Of a DNA stretch of 51,490 bases, positions 47,118 through 51,490 are shown in pieces (the first letter of the stretch is position 1; every line of letters begins with the position of its first letter). The position numbers were made by a program, and so were the translations under genes. Source of the DNA: Candidatus Dormiibacterota bacterium. Its GTDB lineage: Bacteria > Chloroflexota > Dormibacteria > Dormibacterales > Dormibacteraceae. The notes under the pieces were generated by a model, which ran no database searches, was not told where the DNA came from, and was given only the letters and a program-made list of their open reading frames with translations. The stretch is from positions 1-51,490 of the forward strand of contig PLYZ01000085.1 of the NCBI GenBank assembly GCA_003151935.1. The letters run 5' to 3'.

Positions 47118-47878
47118 CAGGCGGCGCCCAGATACGCTTCGATCACGGCCGGGTTCCTCTGGACCTCGCCTGGGCTGCCCTCGGCGATCTTCCGGCCGAA
47201 GTCCAGCACGACGACGCGATCGGAAATGCCCATCACGAAGGCCATGTGGTGCTCGACCAGCAGCACGGTCATGCCCAGCTCGTCGTGAATGCGCCGCAGC
47301 AGGCGGGCGGTGGCGTCGACCTCCTCGTGGCTGATGCCGCCGGCGGGCTCGTCCAACAGGAGGAGTCGCGGTTTGGAGACCAGGGCGCGGGCCAGCTCCA
47401 CGCGTTTCTGCGTGCCGAACGGCAGGGCCGCCACCGGCCTCATCGCGACATCACCCAGGCCGACGAAGTCGATCATCTCCATCGCCCTTGTCCTGGCCTT
47501 TGCCTCCTCCCTCACAGTTCCAGGCATCGGAATCATCGACTCGAGCCATCCGCTCCTAGTTCTCGTGTGGTCGCCGACGATGACGTTCTCGAGAACGCTC
47601 ATCGATCGGAACAGGGCGACGTTCTGAAATGTCCTCGCAAGGCCGTGGCGCACGACGTGATGAGGAGGCATGCGTGAAACGGGCTGGCCGTCGACAAGGA
47701 CGCTGCCGGAGCTCGGCCGGTACACCCTGGTGATGACGTTGAAAAGCGTGGTCTTACCGGCGCCGTTGGGCCCAATCAGGGCCACGACCTCGCCCGCGTC
47801 GACGGTGAAGGAAACGCGATCCAGCGCCACGACCCCCCCGAAGCGGACGCCCAGCTCGCGCACGTCGAGCAGCGTCAT
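47117..47878 (-). CDS. livG: ABC transporter ATPase LivG
   Basis: ATPase of 253 residues. Walker A is [13 protein letters not shown], signature [14 protein letters not shown], Walker [16 protein letters not shown]; the family C-terminus [24 protein letters not shown] is intact. In LivG proteins the C-loop is usually LSYGQQR; here it is LPFGTQKR, a common variant. First gene of the livGFHMK operon. TAGACT lies 9 bases before the ATG as a likely -10 box. Confidence 0.95.
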   Translation of the reverse strand: MTLLDVRELGVRFGGVVALDRVSFTVDAGEVVALIGPNGAGKTTLFNVITRVYRPSSGSVLVDGQPVSRMPPHHVVRHGLARTFQNVALFRSMSVLENVIVGDHTRTRSGWLESMIPMPGTVREEAKARTRAMEMIDFVGLGDVAMRPVAALPFGTQKRVELARALVSKPRLLLLDEPAGGISHEEVDATARLLRRIHDELGMTVLLVEHHMAFVMGISDRVVVLDFGRKIAEGSPGEVQRNPAVIEAYLGAA

Positions 47879-47913
47879 CAGCGCGAAAGTCTATAAGCGA
47901 ACAGGGCGGCTGG

Positions 47914-48891
47914 CTAATACTCTCCTGGCTCGGGCAGGTCGGGAGGTTCGTCGGGCGCGGCGGCGAGGTCGGACGGCGGTGCCTCCGGTGGTGTCGCCGG
48001 AGGCTCGTCGGGCGCGGCGGATGTGACCTCGTGAGGCTGCTCGGACGCTTGAGCCTCCGGAGGCGTCGATGGTGCAGCAGGTTGGGGTGGGGCCGTTGCG
48101 GGCGGGAGCACATCGGCCCACGGCGACGGAGGGGTCGCCGGCTGCGCGGCGGCGGGCGGTGGCGCGCCGAAACCCGCGGCGTAATCCGGCCGTGTCGCAA
48201 GGTGCGCGACCGCAACCGATTTCAGTGGCTTCTGTTGGGGACGCAGCACGGTGCTCAAGATCCAGTAGATCACCGCGATCGCAACGCCCAGGCCTGCGAT
48301 GATCGGCAGAATCACAAACGGCGGCTTCAGCATCTGGTCGATTCCGCTGACGGTCGCCGCGGCCGGCGTCGGGCTGACGTCAGCGGTCGGGCTCGTGCTG
48401 GGAGACGGTGACGGTGAGGTATCGGGTGATGGCGACGGCGACTCCTGCGGTGTCGGCGTGGACGCGAGCGGCTGCAGGGTGAAGCTGGCACAGGGATTGG
48501 GCGGGACGCTGGCGCATAGGCGGTGAACGCCAGGGGCGTCGCCCGCGAAAGGCTTGACCTTGGTGGTGAAGTTTCCGCTCGCGTCGGCGTTGGACGCTCC
48601 GGCCACTTTTGTCGGCTGGTCCCAGTAGAGGCTTGTCGACTCATTCGCCAGGAAGGCGGAGCCGTTGACCGTGATCTGCGTATTCGGGTCGCCGGCCGTG
48701 ATGTCGAGGGAAAGGAATGCGTTCACGGGTATAGGGGTCGGAGACGGTGGAGGTGGAGTCACACCGCTGGCGTCCGTGCCGACAGTCGCTCGCGCCATCG
48801 GCGCCAAAGCAACAAGCGCGACGGCTGAGCCGATGGCGCCAACGATTGGGGCGAGAGAACGCAGCCTCCGAGAGATACCGGAGAAACGCAT
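47914..48891 (-). CDS. Secreted/membrane protein with proline-rich regions
   Basis: Unrecognised 325-residue protein. A basic N-terminus and hydrophobic segment (about 13-35, ending MARAT) act as a signal peptide. A beta-rich domain of about 80 residues (LSLDITAGDPNTQITVNGSAF onward) resembles an IPT/Ig-like adhesive module. A Pro/Ser/Thr linker follows, with repeated SPSPSP, then one membrane helix (FVILPIIAGLGVAIAVIYWIL, about 193-213) and a long Pro/Ala/Glu tail predicted inside. No catalytic motif. The upstream GGTAACCTTCG is identical to that before the LapA-like gene. Transcribed toward the livG gene, 35 bases apart. Confidence 0.7.
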   Translation of the reverse strand: MRFSGISRRLRSLAPIVGAIGSAVALVALAPMARATVGTDASGVTPPPPSPTPIPVNAFLSLDITAGDPNTQITVNGSAFLANESTSLYWDQPTKVAGASNADASGNFTTKVKPFAGDAPGVHRLCASVPPNPCASFTLQPLASTPTPQESPSPSPDTSPSPSPSTSPTADVSPTPAAATVSGIDQMLKPPFVILPIIAGLGVAIAVIYWILSTVLRPQQKPLKSVAVAHLATRPDYAAGFGAPPPAAAQPATPPSPWADVLPPATAPPQPAAPSTPPEAQASEQPHEVTSAAPDEPPATPPEAPPSDLAAAPDEPPDLPEPGEY

Positions 48892-48917
48892 GAAAACCCG
48901 CGAAGGTTACCAGTTAC

Positions 48918-49673
48918 CTAAACGGGCGGCCAGGGGATCGACCACGCGGACGTCGGCTCAGGGAAACGCCATGCGGGATCCAGGACGCCGCGCAGGCGGC
49001 GCTTGAGGAGGCGCACCTCGGCTGGGTTGAGCAGCCGGTCGAGCGTCTTAGCCAGCCGGCCCTTCTCGACCTCGGCCAGCGCCCGCTCGACGTCACCGCA
49101 CAGCGCCGGTGGCAGGGCTTCTCCGGAAAAGTCCCAGATCACCGTCCGCAGCTTCTGGTCCACATGGAACGTGAGGCCGTGGTCGATCACCCACACGTCG
49201 TCTTTCGAATCGAACAGGCAGTGCCCGGACTTGCGGTCCGCGTTGTTCACGATGACATCGAAGAGAGCGACCTGCTCCCAGGTACCTCTCCGCTTCGATT
49301 GCTCGTCGAGGAAGTGCCGGTGGTCCGCTTCGATGAACTGCTGCACCGCTCCTACGCCGTGCGGTGCTTTCCGGCGCACCACGGTGGGCGGGATGCGCGG
49401 CCAGCCCAGGACCTTGCTCAGCTCGTACGCCGCGACCTCGCGTTGGTACAGCGTCCCCGCCTCGAAATCCCACAGCGGCGACTCGCCGCGAGCCGGCTTG
49501 TACACCGCAAGGAGGCCCGCCGGCGGATGCGGTTCGAGCCGCGCGAGGAAGGTGTAGTTCGACGAACCGTGCAGGAGGCCGAGCACCTTGAGGTCAGGAA
49601 GCCCGGCGAGCAGCCGCTCGGTCTTTTCTACCGGTGCGCGCCCGCCTGGATCAGAAGATCGGCCGCGCGCCAT
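48918..49673 (-). CDS. SCO1664-family protein (PI3/4-kinase-like)
   Basis: A 251-residue protein of the actinobacterial SCO1664 family, which shares remote similarity with phosphatidylinositol 3/4-kinase and HipA-like kinase folds. Candidate nucleotide-binding residues are Lys in LLAVYKPARGESPLWDF and the metal residues in DVIVNNADRKSGHCL and VWVIDHGLTF. Function is unproven. It overlaps the DUF3090 gene by 23 bases; the two occur together across actinobacteria and Chloroflexota and probably act together. Confidence 0.83.
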   Translation of the reverse strand: MARGRSSDPGGRAPVEKTERLLAGLPDLKVLGLLHGSSNYTFLARLEPHPPAGLLAVYKPARGESPLWDFEAGTLYQREVAAYELSKVLGWPRIPPTVVRRKAPHGVGAVQQFIEADHRHFLDEQSKRRGTWEQVALFDVIVNNADRKSGHCLFDSKDDVWVIDHGLTFHVDQKLRTVIWDFSGEALPPALCGDVERALAEVEKGRLAKTLDRLLNPAEVRLLKRRLRGVLDPAWRFPEPTSAWSIPWPPV

Positions 49674-50160
49674 TGGAAACCGGGCATGGGTGGCCTGCGG
49701 GGTCCATGGGCAGCCCGCAGCGCGGGCAGAGGGGCCGGCCCGCGGTGAGCACGGTCTCCGCTTGCTTCGAGAAGGCGACCACCTGGTCGTGGCTCAGCCA
49801 GAAGCGAATGCTCGGCGCGCTGTCGTCTGGCGACGCCTCCTCGCCGACAGCGGCATCGCTCGCGACCAGGACGAACATCCGGCGCGCCTCGTTGTAGCCC
49901 AAGCCCATCTCTCCGACCTGCCATTCCGGCTCGCCAAGCACCAGCCCGGTGGTGGCGCGCGCGTGCTCTGCCGCCGGGATGCCCTTCTCCTCCATCATCT
50001 GGTTCAGCCGGACGATCAGCGCTTGCACCTGGGACTTCTCGCAGGCCAGCGTCAGCTGGCGGCCCGAGCCGCTGGCCAGGAGGAAGAACTGGCGCCGGCC
50101 AGGCTGGCCGACGGCAGCCACAGCGATGCGGTCAACCGGGTCGAGCTCGAAAATCGCCAC
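49651..50160 (-). CDS. DUF3090-family protein
   Basis: A protein of about 169 residues from GTG 50160 (VAIFELDPVDRIAVAAVG). The family has the FELxPVDRI start, QFFLLASGSGRQLTLACEKSQVQAL in the middle and a C-terminal zinc-type site CPRCGLPMDPAGHPCP. A longer reading from 50226 would add 22 residues but family members start at this V-A-I-F or just before. The GTG has TAGGCT 7 bases upstream. Role unknown; linked to the SCO1664 gene. Confidence 0.83.
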   Translation of the reverse strand: MAIFELDPVDRIAVAAVGQPGRRQFFLLASGSGRQLTLACEKSQVQALIVRLNQMMEEKGIPAAEHARATTGLVLGEPEWQVGEMGLGYNEARRMFVLVASDAAVGEEASPDDSAPSIRFWLSHDQVVAFSKQAETVLTAGRPLCPRCGLPMDPAGHPCPVSNGARPIF

Positions 50161-50167
50161 GCGTACT

Positions 50168-50173
50168 AGCCTA
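50168..50173 (-). promoter_or_regulatory. -10 box of the DUF3090-SCO1664 pair, leaderless spacing
   Basis: TAGGCT on the minus strand, 7 bases before the GTG at 50160. Same hexamer as at 10292 and 38720. Confidence 0.5.
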
Positions 50174-50264
50174 GGGCCTGTTTTGATGCGGCCGCCTGGG
50201 GGAAAGACAGAACGGTAGAAATTCAAATTCGCGCCAAGCTGCGCACCTGGAGGAAAAGCGACAT

Positions 50265-51490
50265 ATGCCGAAGACCGTAGGAATCGATTTAGGGACTACA
50301 AACTCCGTCATCGCCGTCATGGAAGGCGGTGAGCCCGTGGTCATCCCTAACTCCGAAGGTTCCCGGACCACGCCCTCGGTCGTGGCCTTCACGAAGTCAG
50401 GTGAGCGCCTCGTGGGCAACCTCGCCCGCAGGCAGGCGGCGGTCAACCCCGAAAACACCGTCTACTCGATCAAGCGTTTCATGGGCCGCAAGTACGCCGA
50501 GGTCGTAGAGGAACGAAAGATCGTGCCCTACGAGGTCAAGGCGGGCAAGGACGACCGTGTCGTCGTTCAGATCCCCAACGCGAACAAGGAGTTCACGCCG
50601 GAAGAGATCTCGGCCATGATCCTCCAGAAGCTGAAGGCGGACGCCGAGGCTTACCTTGGCGAGAAGGTCACCGACGCGGTGATCACGGTGCCAGCCTATT
50701 TCAACGACGCGCAGCGGCAGGCGACCAAGAACGCCGGCCAGATCGCGGGCCTGAACGTGGTCCGCATCATCAACGAGCCCACCGCGGCGTCTCTGGCCTA
50801 CGGCCTGGACAAGAAGGCCAACGAGACGATCCTGGTCTTCGACCTGGGCGGCGGAACCTTCGACGTTTCCGTCCTCGACGTCGGCGACGGCGTCTTCGAG
50901 GTCAAGTCGACCAACGGCGACACGCACCTTGGTGGCGACGACTACGACCGCCGCATCGTGGACTGGCTGGCCGAGGAGTTCAAGAAGCAAAACGGAATCG
51001 ACCTCAAGGCCGACCGCCAGGCTCTGCAGCGCCTCACCGAGGCGGCGGAGCGGGCCAAGATCGAGCTGTCCAGCCGGCTGGAGACCAGCCTCAACCTGCC
51101 CTTCATCACGGCCGACCAGACAGGCCCGAAGCACCTGGAGATGACGCTCACGCGCGCCAAGTTCGAGTCGCTGACGGCCGACCTGACGGAGCGCTGCCGC
51201 GGCCCGTTCCTGGCTGCGCTCAAGGACGCGAACCTGACCCCGCAGCAGATCGACGAGGTCGTTCTGGTCGGCGGTTCCACCCGTATGCCGGTGATCCAGG
51301 GTTTGGTCAAGAACCTGCTCGGCGGCAAGGAGCCCCACAAGGGCGTCAACCCGGACGAGGTCGTCGCGATCGGCGCGGCGATCCAGGCCGGTGTGCTCCG
51401 GGGCGAGGTCAAGGACATCCTTTTGCTCGACGTCACGCCGCTTTCGCTGGGGGTCGAGACCCTCGGTGGCGTCATGACCAAGCTGATCGA
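50265..51490 (+). CDS. dnaK: Chaperone DnaK (Hsp70), 5' part; runs off the window
   Basis: ATP-dependent chaperone. The ATPase domain starts [20 protein letters not shown], with [49 protein letters not shown] and [14 protein letters not shown] all intact. The window ends in the substrate-binding domain at [21 protein letters not shown], after 408 codons. The ATG at 50265 has GGAGGA upstream. No CIRCE element (HrcA) and no clear HAIR element (HspR) was found in the 104-base gap to the divergent DUF3090 gene. Confidence 0.97.
   Translation, partial: MPKTVGIDLGTTNSVIAVMEGGEPVVIPNSEGSRTTPSVVAFTKSGERLVGNLARRQAAVNPENTVYSIKRFMGRKYAEVVEERKIVPYEVKAGKDDRVVVQIPNANKEFTPEEISAMILQKLKADAEAYLGEKVTDAVITVPAYFNDAQRQATKNAGQIAGLNVVRIINEPTAASLAYGLDKKANETILVFDLGGGTFDVSVLDVGDGVFEVKSTNGDTHLGGDDYDRRIVDWLAEEFKKQNGIDLKADRQALQRLTEAAERAKIELSSRLETSLNLPFITADQTGPKHLEMTLTRAKFESLTADLTERCRGPFLAALKDANLTPQQIDEVVLVGGSTRMPVIQGLVKNLLGGKEPHKGVNPDEVVAIGAAIQAGVLRGEVKDILLLDVTPLSLGVETLGGVMTKLI

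Noticed and set aside
50161-50264. CIRCE or HAIR heat-shock operator before dnaK
   Set aside because: Neither the TTAGCACTC/GAGTGCTAA pair nor a CTTGAGT/ACTCAAG pair is present.
1-51490. CRISPR array, insertion sequence, prophage or tRNA gene
   Set aside because: No regularly spaced repeats, transposase, integrase, phage genes or tRNA cloverleaf (other than tmRNA) were found by reading.

Overview
This is a high-GC bacterial chromosome segment (about two-thirds G+C by eye), gene-dense and almost free of mobile DNA. It carries a division and cell-wall cluster in mixed Gram-positive/Chloroflexota-type order. It also has actinobacterial-type traits: an InhA-like enoyl reductase, deazaflavin (F420)-type enzymes, an R2-like ligand-binding oxidase, a DUF3090/SCO1664 pair and a DUF222-HNH protein. 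The best guess is an uncultured Terrabacteria lineage such as Chloroflexota, Ca. Dormibacterota or a deep Actinomycetota. That placement is inference from gene content, not a phylogeny.

Layout. (1) 1-8.8 kb: an FkbM-type methyltransferase, then murD-ftsW-murG-murC-murB-ddl-ftsQ-sbp, mostly joined by 4-base NTGA overlaps. (2) 8.8-10.5 kb: a minus-strand insertion inside the division cluster. It holds a small unknown gene and a DUF222-HNH nuclease gene whose promoter spacer contains a near-perfect LexA box. A G-quadruplex-type tract and a TATAAT box for ftsA follow. (3) 10.5-19.3 kb: ftsA-ftsZ-nrdR-pgeF-yggS-yggT-ileS-lspA-rluD. (4) 19.3-25.5 kb: gmk-coaBC-priA, a flavin/F420 split-barrel protein, then def-fmt-smpB. 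(5) 25.5-30.6 kb: small accessory enzymes around tmRNA (ssrA), including R2lox, GNAT, DinB-like, F420-type, alpha/beta hydrolase and winged-helix proteins. (6) 30.6-38.7 kb: LapA-like, LOG family, phospholipase D-like, a SCO1-TlpA fusion with ctaA and ctaB (cytochrome oxidase assembly), metallo-beta-lactamase, rhodanese, and an InhA-like fabI. (7) 38.7-43.1 kb: an RNase H-fold orphan, a very basic small protein, a zinc-ribbon/TM2-like protein, an acyl-CoA dehydrogenase with two hot-dog subunits, and an unknown membrane protein. (8) 43.1-47.9 kb, minus strand: a complete branched-chain amino-acid type ABC transporter (livGFHMK order). (9) 47.9-51.5 kb: a proline-rich membrane protein, the SCO1664/DUF3090 pair, and the divergent 5' part of dnaK.

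Three patterns cut across the window. First, several genes have no usable ATG, GTG or TTG and appear to start at CTG, or in one case ATA (lspA, rluD, fmt, the PLD gene; less surely the SCO1-TlpA and winged-helix genes). Second, many operon-leading genes have a TANNNT-like -10 hexamer ending only 6-7 bases before the start codon, which implies leaderless mRNAs. Third, a palindrome of about 40 bp occurs three times at gene 3' ends. Other oddities are a rewritten T3 loop in FtsZ, an altered HIGH motif in IleRS, a DEEG box in PriA, and a composition change inside murD that could mark a recombination or assembly joint. I found no CRISPR array, insertion sequence, prophage or tRNA gene.
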